In this document: piece after piece, positions 16,194-24,565 of the stretch
Layout of the letters: each line of letters opens with the position of its first letter
How positions within the stretch are numbered: position 1 is the first letter of the stretch
Origin: an uncultured Porphyromonas sp.
GTDB lineage: Bacteria; Bacteroidota; Bacteroidia; Bacteroidales; Porphyromonadaceae
Direction: 5' to 3'
Length of the DNA stretch: 64,000 nucleotides
Assembly: GCA_900538385.1 (NCBI GenBank)
Contig: UWSO01000003.1
Coordinates: 20,896-84,895, forward strand
Notes under the pieces: generated by a model
What the model was told of the DNA's origin: nothing
Database searches by the model: none
What the model saw: the letters and a program-made list of their open reading frames with translations, nothing else
Program-made: the position numbers and the translations under genes

Positions 16194-17504
16194 ATGTCAG
16201 TAGAGCAGATACCGCTAGCGGAGCGGATGCGTCCTAAGACGCTCGAAGAGTATGTCGGACAGTCACACCTCGTCGGTGCGAATGCCCCGCTGCGTGTGAT
16301 GCTCGAGCGGGGGCACATACCCTCGATGATCCTATGGGGACCACCCGGCGTCGGCAAGACGACCCTCGCACGGCTTCTCTCGCAGTTGATGCAGTGTCGT
16401 TGCTACAGCCTCTCGGCGGTCGGCTCAGGCGTAGCCGATGTGCGCAAAACTTTACAAGAAGCCAAAGAGGCGCAGTCTGGACTCTTCTCACAGCATCAGG
16501 GGCGACCGATACTATTCATTGACGAGATACACCGCTTCTCCAAGTCCCAGCAAGACTCCCTACTGGCAGCGGTCGAGCAGGGGGTGGTGACACTGATCGG
16601 AGCTACGACGGAGAACCCCTCCTTTCAAATAATTCGCCCGCTCCTCTCACGCTGTCAAGTCTTCGTCCTCAAGCCCCTGGAGCATAGCGACCTCTCCCAA
16701 CTCATCGACCGTGTCTTCGCCAGCGATCCGCTCTTCTCTCGCTATCAGGTAACCCTAGAGGGTGCCGACCGCGAGATGCTCATCCACCTCGCAGGAGGTG
16801 ATGCCCGCAAGCTACTCAACCTCCTCGAGATGACTCTCTCGATGGCTCTCGAGCAGCACCCCGACGAGACGACCGTACAATTGACGGGCGAGGCGATCGC
16901 TAGCGTAGCGCGTCAACAGCCCGCAGCCTTCGATCGTGACGGTGAGCTGCACTACGACATCGCCTCGGCATTCATCAAGAGCATACGTGGTAGCGACCCC
17001 GATGCAGCGCTCTACTGGATGGCTCGCCTCATCGAGGGTGGCGAAGAGCCTCGCTTCATAGCGCGTCGTGTGGTCATCTCAGCTGCCGAAGATATAGGCC
17101 TGGCCAACCCGCAGGCGCTAGTCGTGGCGCAGGCTGCTGCCGATGCAGTGGACTTCATCGGATGGCCCGAGGGACGCATACCGCTTGCCGAGGCGGTCGT
17201 CTACCTGGCTGGTTCGCCGAAGAGCAATTCGGCCTACCTCGCTATCGACGCGGCCCTCGCCAAAGTGCGTGAGACGGGCAATCTGCCAGTTCCGCTCCAT
17301 CTGCGCAATGCACCTACGAAGCTGATGTCTGACCTCGGCTACGGAGTCGACTACCGCTACCCGCACGACTTCCCCAAGCACTATACACGGCAGCAGTACC
17401 TGCCCGACGAACTTAGCGATGCGCAGTTTTACGCTCCGCAAGACGTGGGGCAAGCCGAGCGTACGCTCAGCAACTACCTCAAGTTTATAGAGGAGGGAGA
17501 GTAG
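16194..17504 (+). CDS. rarA: Replication-associated recombination protein A
   Basis: A 436-residue AAA+ ATPase (RarA/MgsA/WRNIP1) that acts at stalled replication forks. It begins with PLAERMRPKTLEEYVGQ, has Walker A GPPGVGKTT, Walker B LFIDEIHRF, and sensor region GATTENPSF. The C-terminal clamp-loader-like and MgsA domain carries DYRYPHD near the end. Length normal. The ATG at 16194 is preferred as above. It ends in TTAGAG-type repeats. Confidence 0.96.
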   Translation: MSVEQIPLAERMRPKTLEEYVGQSHLVGANAPLRVMLERGHIPSMILWGPPGVGKTTLARLLSQLMQCRCYSLSAVGSGVADVRKTLQEAKEAQSGLFSQHQGRPILFIDEIHRFSKSQQDSLLAAVEQGVVTLIGATTENPSFQIIRPLLSRCQVFVLKPLEHSDLSQLIDRVFASDPLFSRYQVTLEGADREMLIHLAGGDARKLLNLLEMTLSMALEQHPDETTVQLTGEAIASVARQQPAAFDRDGELHYDIASAFIKSIRGSDPDAALYWMARLIEGGEEPRFIARRVVISAAEDIGLANPQALVVAQAAADAVDFIGWPEGRIPLAEAVVYLAGSPKSNSAYLAIDAALAKVRETGNLPVPLHLRNAPTKLMSDLGYGVDYRYPHDFPKHYTRQQYLPDELSDAQFYAPQDVGQAERTLSNYLKFIEEGE

Positions 17505-17665
17505 AGGTTAGAGGTTAGAGGTTAGAAATTAGAGATTAGAAGTTAGAGATTAGAAGTTAGAGCGAGACGTCACCCTGTAGGAACGCACGGCTCGTGCGTC
17601 CGTCCCCGTTAAAACTGCGACGCTGTAGCCTTTGATACAACGGACGCACGACCGAGCGTCCCTGC
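17504..17665. repeat. TTAGAG heptamers and REP pair
   Basis: Short repeats of GAGGTTA, GAGATTA and GAAGTTA fill 17504-17561. They are followed by a direct REP at 17577-17601 (GAACGCAC/GTGCGTCC, loop GGCTC) and an inverted REP at 17642-17664. This separates the convergent rarA and HIRAN genes. Confidence 0.8.
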
Positions 17666-17699
17666 ATTTCGCTACTCGATCGTGGGCCCCTACATTTTG

Positions 17700-18089
17700 C
17701 TACTCGATCATAAAGAGCTTGGCCGATATGCGCACCCACTCGTTGATCTTCTTCACCTGGACTACCCGAGCGTAGAACTCTTTGCCAGCGTCCATCAGAC
17801 GTGATATGACTAGGTTGAGCTCTTGTGGCACATAGCCTATGCGGTGCTCCTCGTAATAGATGGCGATGGCGTTTTCGTCGTGTTCGTTTTGCGGCTGTCG
17901 TACCATACGTAGCACCGTGTCAGGTAGTAGCGTAGGGTAAATCTCCTGTACGATAGGACAGAAGGTGGTCCCAGCGACTACAATGTCTAGAAGAAAGATC
18001 TCCCGCTTGGGTAGTCCTAGTGCGTTGATGCCTTCAGTGCCAATGAGCGCTAGTAGCTCAGGGCTGACTGGTATGATCTCGTTACTCAT
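17700..18089 (-). CDS. HIRAN-domain protein
   Basis: A 129-residue protein that is essentially a single HIRAN domain. After a 35-residue N-terminus comes IVVAGTTFCPIV, then MVRQPQNEHDENAIAIYYE and RIGYVPQELN, the signature strands of this fold. In eukaryotic HLTF the HIRAN domain binds 3' DNA ends; bacterial stand-alone HIRANs are uncharacterised and are presumed to sense damaged or single-stranded DNA. Its ATG overlaps the stop of the J-domain-like gene by 4 bases, so the two are translationally coupled. Confidence 0.88.
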   Translation of the reverse strand: MSNEIIPVSPELLALIGTEGINALGLPKREIFLLDIVVAGTTFCPIVQEIYPTLLPDTVLRMVRQPQNEHDENAIAIYYEEHRIGYVPQELNLVISRLMDAGKEFYARVVQVKKINEWVRISAKLFMIE

Positions 18090-18910
18090 AGGTTATGTGA
18101 CTTGTACTCCTCCATCAGTGTGATGATCTTCTGCATCTCCTTCTGGCTCGCCTCTAGCTCCTGGATGATTGCTTGTAGCTCAGCTTGCTTCTCTAGTATC
18201 TTTACGGGGCTTGACAGTAACTCTTTCTGATCAAAAGGAAAGCTCTCCGACCGCTTGGCCATCCTAATCTCAAGGTTACTCTTCTTCTCTCGTAGTTTTT
18301 CGATTTCTGCCGAGAGAGCCTCAGGATCTGAGGGGAGTTCCTCTTTGTGCTTCTCCTTGTTGAGCAGATCCAGCACGGTTCGTAGCTGCGGTAGATCTCC
18401 GATCTGATAAGCCTTCACAGTGATCAGAAAGAGCCGCTTGTCATCCTCCGTGTAGTGCGGGTTGAGGTCTGGGTGGAGTCGCTTGACGAGGGTCTTGTAG
18501 ATCTCCTTGAGCTCTTTGGTCTCCTCGGGAGACAGGCGCGGTCTGTCCCAATACTCCTTGGCGGCTTTGAGCTGAGCCAGCTTTCGCTCGAGGAGCTGAT
18601 GAAACTCTAGCCGTTGCTGCGCCATCTGCTTGTCGATCTTGACGAGGTCGGGCGCTTCGTCTCGATTGATGTAAGCCTGCAGGAGCGAGCGCCTCAAGCG
18701 GAGCGTGGCTAAGGAAAGCCCTAGACGCAACTGATTGTATAGTAGCTTGCCAAAGTAGTGCATGTAGAGCGCAGACAGGTGAGGCGCCTCGTGATCCGTC
18801 ATCTCCTGATACTGAGAGACGAGTGCCGTGTAGTCCGCGACGAGCGTCTCGTACTGCTCCCGAAGCCTCTGATACTCTGGAGAGCATGCAAGCGGGTTCA
18901 TATCTGTCAT
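18086..18910 (-). CDS. J-domain-like coiled-coil protein
   Basis: A 274-residue cytoplasmic protein. Residues about 1-125 are helical and Leu-rich. At about 130-185 is a J-domain-like segment with KRLHPDLNP (HPD at 146-148), the DnaK-stimulating motif. Residues about 205-274 are a charged coiled coil. No zinc finger or DnaJ C-terminal domain, so it is not canonical DnaJ. The 4-base overlap with the HIRAN gene implies a joint role, perhaps recruiting DnaK to a DNA-end-binding partner; that is inference. Confidence 0.75.
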   Translation of the reverse strand: MTDMNPLACSPEYQRLREQYETLVADYTALVSQYQEMTDHEAPHLSALYMHYFGKLLYNQLRLGLSLATLRLRRSLLQAYINRDEAPDLVKIDKQMAQQRLEFHQLLERKLAQLKAAKEYWDRPRLSPEETKELKEIYKTLVKRLHPDLNPHYTEDDKRLFLITVKAYQIGDLPQLRTVLDLLNKEKHKEELPSDPEALSAEIEKLREKKSNLEIRMAKRSESFPFDQKELLSSPVKILEKQAELQAIIQELEASQKEMQKIITLMEEYKSHNL

Positions 18911-18969
18911 TCCATTCCGTCTGTTAGGGCTAATCTGTGGACTAAGATAACGCTTTTAGCGCAAAGGGC

Positions 18970-19713
18970 TTAGCATTCGATCTGCTGCCAGAAAGGTGTC
19001 TGCGCGACTTGGCTTGCCAAGGCCTCTGGCGTGGAGGCTAGCTCCTCTGCGATGTGAGCGTAGGTTGCCTCTATAGCCTTTCGATGCGTAAGTCCGTTGG
19101 GGATCTCATCGGTCTCGACGAGGAGTGCCTTCGCTTCATAGGCTAAGTGCAAAGCCTCAGCATCGTAGCGACGGCCGAAGGAGAGCGCAAAGCCCTTGCT
19201 CAGCATCATCTGCGCCACCTCTCCTCTAGCTCGAAAGCCATGCAGCACCATCGGAGGGAGCTGCGCAAACTCTTGCGCCATCTGACTACGCACTTCAATC
19301 ATCTCAGCCCATGCACGTACAGTGTGTAGGAGGATAGGGCGCTGTAGCTGACAGGCTAAGCGCATCTGCGCCTCTAGCCAGACTAATTGCTGTGAGAGCG
19401 TTGCGTTGCTACGCACCTTGTCGATGCCACACTCACCGATAGCGACGATCTGAGGTGCCGATGCTAGGCGGCGCTGCATCTGATCAATGAGTGGTGTCAA
19501 GCTCTTCTCTGGAGGCAGTGACCACGGGTGATAGCCTATCGAGTAGAGCTGGCCCTCCTCGATCGTTGCGTCATCGCCCCACTCTGCATAAGTAAGCGAG
19601 CGAATCGCTTGGCAGCACAGCTCCTGGCTATGTGTGTGGCAGTCTAGGAGTTTTGGACGGCTGGCGCATCGCTTACCTGTGCCTTGCTCTGCTGCTCTGA
19701 TCTCCTGGCTCAT
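18970..19713 (-). CDS. TatD-family metal-dependent hydrolase
   Basis: A 247-residue TIM-barrel protein of the TatD family (DNase-like amidohydrolases). Metal and active-site landmarks are DCHTHSQ near the N-terminus, IGECGID, ILLHTVRA, VLHGF and ETDEIP. It is slightly shorter than E. coli TatD and lies in the order rnpA/yidD-tatD seen in other Bacteroidales. It overlaps the rnpA-yidD gene by 4 bases. Confidence 0.88.
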   Translation of the reverse strand: MSQEIRAAEQGTGKRCASRPKLLDCHTHSQELCCQAIRSLTYAEWGDDATIEEGQLYSIGYHPWSLPPEKSLTPLIDQMQRRLASAPQIVAIGECGIDKVRSNATLSQQLVWLEAQMRLACQLQRPILLHTVRAWAEMIEVRSQMAQEFAQLPPMVLHGFRARGEVAQMMLSKGFALSFGRRYDAEALHLAYEAKALLVETDEIPNGLTHRKAIEATYAHIAEELASTPEALASQVAQTPFWQQIEC

Positions 19714-20468
19714 TGTCGTGGTGGCACGGGGTCGTAACCTACATGTCGGTTGAAGGGGTTACATCGTAAGAGTCTCCATATAGTTAGCCAGCTTCCCTTC
19801 AGAGCTCCATGCACCCGCAGAGCCTCTAATGCGTACTGCGAGCAGGTCGGCGTAAAGCGACAGCTGGGTGGCAGTAGTGGCGAGATGAAGTGACGATAAA
19901 ACTTGACAGGGTAGCTCAGCAAGCGTACCGCTAATGAGAGCTGCTGCGAGTCGTCTTGCTTAGCTTGCTCAGCAGAGGCTTTTGTGGTCTGCTCCTGACG
20001 ATCGGTTGAGGATGCAGCGTCGGGAGGGGTCTGGTTCCCCTTTTCTATCTCCTTGACGATGCGTGCCACAGCACGCTCTACCGCTTGCTCTATCTCTGGA
20101 TAGGTCGGCATCGTCTTAGCGACAGACTGTAGCGCTAGTCGCACCGTACAGTGGTGCTGGGTAGCTGCCTGCCAAAGCGGATCCTTGTGGAGGCGATAGG
20201 CAGCGCGGGTCATGCGCTTGATGCGGTTGCGATCTACTGCGTGCTTGAAGCGACGCTTAGCGACCGAAGTCATAACCGCCACCTGCGCCTGATCTCCTGG
20301 GGTCTGCGTGGCAATAGGCTCAGTGAGCCAAACAATGCGGATGGGGTAAGAGACGAACGAACGCCCACGGTCATGAAGGCGCTCTATCTCCTCACGCAGA
20401 TAGAGTCGCTCACCCTTGAGTAGACGTTGATTCTGGTGGGAGTGAAGAGAGTCTTCCTCCGTAGTCAT
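19710..20468 (-). CDS. rnpA: RnpA-YidD fusion protein
   Basis: One 252-residue reading frame joins two normally separate proteins. Residues about 15-140 are the protein component of ribonuclease P, with the N-terminal KGERLYLREEIERLHDRG and the RNA-binding RNRIKR motif (80-85). After a Gln/Asp/Ala-rich linker (about 145-174), residues 175-252 are a complete YidD with SCRFTPTCSQYALEAL and RCNPFNRHVGYDPVP. RnpA matures tRNA 5' ends; YidD assists YidC membrane insertion. The genes are neighbours in most bacteria (rpmH-rnpA-yidD-yidC), which explains how fusion could occur. It overlaps hemD and tatD by 4 bases each. Confidence 0.95.
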   Translation of the reverse strand: MTTEEDSLHSHQNQRLLKGERLYLREEIERLHDRGRSFVSYPIRIVWLTEPIATQTPGDQAQVAVMTSVAKRRFKHAVDRNRIKRMTRAAYRLHKDPLWQAATQHHCTVRLALQSVAKTMPTYPEIEQAVERAVARIVKEIEKGNQTPPDAASSTDRQEQTTKASAEQAKQDDSQQLSLAVRLLSYPVKFYRHFISPLLPPSCRFTPTCSQYALEALRVHGALKGSWLTIWRLLRCNPFNRHVGYDPVPPRQ

Positions 20469-21214
20469 CCCTCCTGCTCGGCAAGGAAGTTGTGGAGCAA
20501 CTCAGGCATCGGCGGATCTTGACGACTGCCCGTAGACTTGATATCTACTCTGAGCCCTAGCTCCTCAGCTTTCTGTGCGGTCTTAGGACCTACGGTAGCG
20601 ATGATCATATCCTCCTGCTTGAAGTCAGGGACATTCTCAAAGAGCGAGGTGATCCCTACGGGACTGAAGAAGATGATCATATCGTAAGGTAGTGGCTTCT
20701 CAAGCTCTAACTCACGAGGTATGGTGCGATACATGATCGACTTGGTATAGTCTATCCCCGCCTCTGTCAGCAGGTCGGAGAGCTTAGCACTGTGCTCCTC
20801 TGCGACGGGGAGGAGATACTTCTCACCCTTATGTTTTACAATCACCTTGACAAGATCTTCAGTACGTCCTGTCGGTGAAAAGAAGACCTTGCGCTTGCGG
20901 TAGTTGACAAACTTCTGTAGGTATGGCGCGGACATCTCTGAGCTGCAGTAATACTTCATCGTATCTGGCATCGTGATGCGCATCTCTTTCATCAGCGTGA
21001 AGAAGTGCAGGATGGCGGTACGAGAGGTAAAGATGATGGCTGTGTAATCTAAAGGATTGATGCGCTGCTGGCGAAACTCTTTCGTTGCAACCGTCTCGAC
21101 ACGAATGAACTGCTTGTAATCAAGCTCCACTTGATACTTTTCAGCGACTTCGGTGTAGGGGTTGGCCATCAGTGGAGCGGGCTGAGAAATAAGTATTTTT
21201 TTTATCCGTGACAT
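20465..21214 (-). CDS. hemD: Uroporphyrinogen-III synthase family protein
   Basis: A 249-residue HemD-family protein, the enzyme that closes and inverts hydroxymethylbilane to uroporphyrinogen III. Visible: N-terminal ILISQPAP, IIFTSRTAILHFF, and in the second lobe IIFFSPVGITSLF and IIATVGPKTAQKAEELG. The ATG at 21214 is used; the longer frame starts with GTG. No other haem or sirohaem genes are in the window. In Bacteroidales this gene keeps its place beside rnpA even where tetrapyrrole synthesis is incomplete, so a different role is possible. Confidence 0.85.
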   Translation of the reverse strand: MSRIKKILISQPAPLMANPYTEVAEKYQVELDYKQFIRVETVATKEFRQQRINPLDYTAIIFTSRTAILHFFTLMKEMRITMPDTMKYYCSSEMSAPYLQKFVNYRKRKVFFSPTGRTEDLVKVIVKHKGEKYLLPVAEEHSAKLSDLLTEAGIDYTKSIMYRTIPRELELEKPLPYDMIIFFSPVGITSLFENVPDFKQEDMIIATVGPKTAQKAEELGLRVDIKSTGSRQDPPMPELLHNFLAEQEG

Positions 21215-21253
21215 ACGCACAGGCAGGGTGCTAATGGTATACGATAGATTCTT

Positions 21254-21952
21254 TCATAGGATCAGCATTCCAAAGCCTATGAGATAGGCAAGAGGAGCCA
21301 TTTCCTGGCTGCAAAGGTACAAAGAAATAAGCAAAGGAGTCACCCCAGCCTCCCCTAGCCATCGGGCCGTAGGTAGGATGATCGCTAGACGCCACAAGAG
21401 AATTACAGCGATCGTCAGCCAGAGTGCGACGCCCTGCCAGACGCCTGCCAGCAGCAGCAAGGAGCTCAAGTAGAGAGGCAACGGCCACAGCCACTCCAAG
21501 ATGCTATAGTGACGCACCCAGTGTAGATAAAATTCGGAGTCAAGATAGATCCCCGCCAGCAGACGGTTGACCCCTAGATAAAGTCCGCTCAAGACAAGAC
21601 TACCGAGAGCTAGGAGCCCTACCTGTGAGAGGGTCGTCCAGAGCTCGCCTGAAGGAAGGTCGGCATAGTAACGTAGGAGCAGATAACTAGTCACACCGAC
21701 CAGCAAGTGTCGCTGCAACCCTCCGAGGAGCGCATAAGTACCGACAGATACCCGATGCACTAAGTTGCGAAAGAAGATGTGTCCTCTATTATATAGTAGT
21801 GCATCGACCGAGCGAGACAGGAGAGAGCCAACCCACATCTGCATAAGTGCTGGGAGTAAGAGTAGCACGAGGAGCAGTAGTAAAATGATATCCTCAGCTC
21901 CACGATCTACCCCAAAGGGAGTCAACGTCCATAACCCGACCGAGCTATCCAT
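21254..21952 (-). CDS. DUF4271 integral membrane protein
   Basis: A 232-residue protein with about six hydrophobic helices; ends in a hydrophobic GFGMLIL. It fits DUF4271, a Bacteroidetes family normally encoded just upstream of hemD, as here (gap 33 bases). Function unknown. The N-terminal about 20 residues are soluble, with a Leu-run first helix. Confidence 0.78.
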   Translation of the reverse strand: MDSSVGLWTLTPFGVDRGAEDIILLLLLVLLLLPALMQMWVGSLLSRSVDALLYNRGHIFFRNLVHRVSVGTYALLGGLQRHLLVGVTSYLLLRYYADLPSGELWTTLSQVGLLALGSLVLSGLYLGVNRLLAGIYLDSEFYLHWVRHYSILEWLWPLPLYLSSLLLLAGVWQGVALWLTIAVILLWRLAIILPTARWLGEAGVTPLLISLYLCSQEMAPLAYLIGFGMLIL

Positions 21953-21966
21953 ACACGCTAGTCTAT

Positions 21967-22623
21967 CTACAGAGCGGCTAGAGAAGAGAGCAGCTGCGCC
22001 ACTTGCCCCTCCAGCTCCTGCACCCCATCATTGTTGATCTGGTAGATAGGTAGCTCGGGGTGCGCCTGCTGCAGAGCTGTGAAAGCGTACGATGCTTGAC
22101 GATCAATCCGTGCCTGCACTTGCTCACGGGAGGCTTTGTCACGCTCCTGGACACGAGACACCCGTACCGACTCAGGAGCCGTCACGACGGCCACGGCGTC
22201 GCAGAGACGATAGAAGCCTGACTGCCACAAGATAGCACTCTCTAGGACGACCCACCCCTCGGGGGCATGCTGAGCCTTAGCCCAAGTTTCTAGTCTGTCA
22301 GATACATAGGGGTGAATAATCTGCTCCAAGCGGTGCAATAGCGACTTCCCTTCATCAGACGGAGCGAAAACTTTACGAGCGATCTCATCATAGCGAGGCT
22401 TTCCCTCTGCGTCATAAACCTCTGCACCCAGCAGCGCGATCACTTGCTGACGCACCAGTGAACTCTCGGTGTAAGCCCCTCGAGCCACCGCATCACTATC
22501 CATGAGTGGTAGCCCTGCCTCGACAAGCATCCGGCCAACGAAGCTTTTTCCCGCACCTATTCCTCCTGTCAATCCTAAGATACGAGGGGGTATTGCGGAG
22601 GATGTGAGCTGCTTTTCGGTCAT
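21967..22623 (-). CDS. coaE: Dephospho-CoA kinase
   Basis: A 218-residue P-loop kinase that performs the last step of coenzyme A synthesis. Walker A is GLTGGIGAGKS, followed by DSDAVARG and the LID-like region RVSRVQERDKASREQVQARI. The ATG at 22623 is preferred; an in-frame GTG at 22647 overlaps the ybbR stop. coaD, the preceding step, is encoded at 35.2 kb. Confidence 0.95.
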   Translation of the reverse strand: MTEKQLTSSAIPPRILGLTGGIGAGKSFVGRMLVEAGLPLMDSDAVARGAYTESSLVRQQVIALLGAEVYDAEGKPRYDEIARKVFAPSDEGKSLLHRLEQIIHPYVSDRLETWAKAQHAPEGWVVLESAILWQSGFYRLCDAVAVVTAPESVRVSRVQERDKASREQVQARIDRQASYAFTALQQAHPELPIYQINNDGVQELEGQVAQLLSSLAAL

Positions 22624-22643
22624 GACACGGTAGCCAGCACGGC

Positions 22644-23657
22644 TCACGGCTCGGCAGTCTCTAGGATATACTGTACCGCCTTGGGCGCAGCGCTGGCACG
22701 CACCACCCAGTCGGGTAGTCCCTCGATTCTTACGGGCAGCATTTCTGGTCGTTTTTCGCCTTTTTGCTCAGCTTCTGAGAGCGACTGTAGATCGACCACT
22801 ACTGAGATCTTGTCTCCGATAGGTTTATTGTAGTCTGTGATCGGCATCGTCAGGGTCAGAGAGACACGAGCTGGGAGCAGCTTAGCGACAAAGCCAGAGG
22901 GTGTGTTAAGCGCCTCGATGGGTAGCTCGATGCGTCTCTCCGTAAGCTCGACGACAGAGATCTGTAGCTGGGCACTATCGGGGGAAATATAGACGTGGGG
23001 GATTTCTTCGAACGGCACGTGCGCCACTTTGTCTTGAGACAAGTCCTTGTAGACCTGCTCTTTGGTGTGCACCTCGCTAATCCCCTCTAGTGCTTCACGG
23101 CTGCCATACAGCTTGACCGTGGTAGGAGTTATCGTCAGCGGGAGAACCATATAGCCATCCTTAGCAGAGGCCGACACATGATTTACGACCGGCACCTCTT
23201 TCCTCTGGAGAGGGAATGCGCGCAGCGAAATCTGATTAGGATAGATATCACGGATCTGTATAGAACTTCCGAGGCTCTCACGCACCTTCTGCGTCAAGAC
23301 CGCATTGCTAAAGAGAATGCGCCCATTCTGAGGCACCCGCTGTGGCATAGATAGGGAGATCGGCGGTACGCCCTTCATCCAGCGGAAGAGGAGCTGAGAG
23401 CCTTTTGCTGAGACGCTGACATCCAGCGTCTTCGGCTGCTCTCCCTCTAGGCCGATCTCTCTGGGCATATCCTCATATACGATGGGGACATGGACGATCG
23501 AGGTCGTGCCATGGGAGAGCGTCTGCATGAACCATAAGACGGTCGCTAGAAGCACCCACACAGCAATCCCCAGCAGTCGTCTCAAGCGAGGCATACGCTG
23601 CTTACGCACCACAGGTTCTCCACCTGTGCGAGGCTTAGGGGTCAGATTGAGTCGCAC
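22644..23657 (-). CDS. YbbR-like domain protein
   Basis: A 337-residue membrane-anchored protein with one N-terminal helix (about 29-46: GIAVWVLLATVLWFMQTL) followed by repeated beta-rich YbbR-type segments in the periplasm. YbbR proteins are linked to cyclic-di-AMP synthase regulation in Firmicutes; in Bacteroidetes they occur in the yajC-ybbR-coaE order, as here. The GTG start at 23657 gives the family-like N-terminus; ATG at 23594 is an alternative. Confidence 0.8.
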   Translation of the reverse strand: MRLNLTPKPRTGGEPVVRKQRMPRLRRLLGIAVWVLLATVLWFMQTLSHGTTSIVHVPIVYEDMPREIGLEGEQPKTLDVSVSAKGSQLLFRWMKGVPPISLSMPQRVPQNGRILFSNAVLTQKVRESLGSSIQIRDIYPNQISLRAFPLQRKEVPVVNHVSASAKDGYMVLPLTITPTTVKLYGSREALEGISEVHTKEQVYKDLSQDKVAHVPFEEIPHVYISPDSAQLQISVVELTERRIELPIEALNTPSGFVAKLLPARVSLTLTMPITDYNKPIGDKISVVVDLQSLSEAEQKGEKRPEMLPVRIEGLPDWVVRASAAPKAVQYILETAEP

Positions 23658-23687
23658 CGCTCCCGTCTCAACAGTTCGAAGAGTCTA

Positions 23688-23996
23688 TTAGCGAGCGTTG
23701 GGATCCGTGCCGAGTGGATATACCGAGCTCTTGGCAATCTCTACGCAGACATCCCGAGCTATCTCCACCTCAAAGGTCTGCTCGTGCACCTTACGGATCA
23801 CGCCATGCACACCGCCTGCCGTCATGACTGCATCGCCTACAGCGAGTGCATCACGCTCCTGCTGTAGCTTCTTCTGCCGCTTGCTCTGAGGACGGATGAA
23901 GAAAAGCCAAAAGATCAAGATGATGACTACAAAGAAGATAAGCGAAGTCCACGCAGGAGCACCCTGCTGTGCTGCTTGTAGAAGGAACATATTCAT
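23688..23996 (-). CDS. yajC: Preprotein translocase subunit YajC
   Basis: A 102-residue protein with one membrane helix (about 18-35, SLIFFVVIILIFWLFF) followed by IRPQSKRQKKLQQERDAL and GDAVMTAGGVHGVI, the YajC signature. It is an accessory of the SecDF complex. First gene of the leftward operon; a second in-frame ATG at 23990 is possible. Confidence 0.93.
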   Translation of the reverse strand: MNMFLLQAAQQGAPAWTSLIFFVVIILIFWLFFIRPQSKRQKKLQQERDALAVGDAVMTAGGVHGVIRKVHEQTFEVEIARDVCVEIAKSSVYPLGTDPNAR

Positions 23997-24030
23997 AGGT
24001 ATCTATAGTTGATGAATTCAATTACTTCTG

Positions 24031-24038
24031 CAAACTTA
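24031..24038 (-). promoter_or_regulatory. -7 box (minus strand) for the yajC operon
   Basis: CAAACTTA reads TAAGTTTG on the minus strand, 35 bases before the yajC start codon. It is the likely promoter for the nine-gene unit yajC to the HIRAN gene. Confidence 0.55.
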
Positions 24039-24130
24039 CAAAAAACCGACCGCATAGCGCAGTCTTGCCCCTCCTCTCCGTCAATTCTGCAGATCTCACG
24101 AGTGACGATGTCGCGGCGTTGAGTATATAG

Positions 24131-24163
24131 AAGCTTCTTGCATCTAGCAAGGGGCTTTTTTTA
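24131..24163 (+). terminator. Orphan terminator
   Basis: AAGCTTCTTGC / GCAAGGGGCTT with loop ATCTA and seven T. It closely resembles the tRNA-Lys terminator at 6969-7002, but no plus-strand gene lies upstream of it here. Confidence 0.75.
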
Positions 24164-24205
24164 TTTAAAGTCTTCGGAGTCATCAGAGGAGACGAGTAAC
24201 CCGCT

Positions 24206-24408
24206 GTAGGGACGCTCGGTCGAGCGTCCGTCCCCGTTAAGACCAACGGATGCTGTAACCTTTGACACAACGGACAACGTAACTTTTGATACAACGGACG
24301 CACGACCGTGCGTCCCTACAAAGGGTTACACGTCGGAGCATTGCTACACGTCTCGCTCTAACTTCTAACCTCTAGTTTCTAACCTCTAACTTCTAATCTC
24401 TAACACCT
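24206..24408. repeat. REP pair and CTCTAA heptamers
   Basis: Direct REP 24206-24229 (GGACGCTC/GAGCGTCC, short loop GGT) and inverted REP 24296-24319 (GGACGCAC/GTGCGTCC) are followed by CTCTAAC, TTCTAAC and CTCTAGT heptamers at 24355-24408. The gap between the yajC promoter and the LRR gene is otherwise without genes. Confidence 0.8.
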
Positions 24409-24423
24409 CCGATTGTCGCATAA

Positions 24424-24545
24424 AAGGACCTCGTGAGAGGTCCGACGCATCGTAGCCGTCGGTCGGAGGGGCAAAAGCCCCGAACGACCGATGGATAGGC
24501 GGACGTGGTAGGTGATCGACCCCTTGTGGGTCGGACTAGACGAAG
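24424..24545 (-). terminator. Hairpin-rich 3' region and terminator of the LRR gene
   Basis: Three hairpins lie downstream of the LRR stop on the minus strand. They are CGACCC/GGGTCG near 24518-24535, a long CGGTCG...GGGGC/GCCCC...CGACCG structure near 24458-24492, and GGACCTC/GAGGTCC at about 24427-24444 followed by TTTTATG, the actual rho-independent terminator. The first two give the transcript an unusually structured 3' end. Confidence 0.65.
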
Positions 24546-24565
24546 CTCACCCAGTCAGAACGCTC

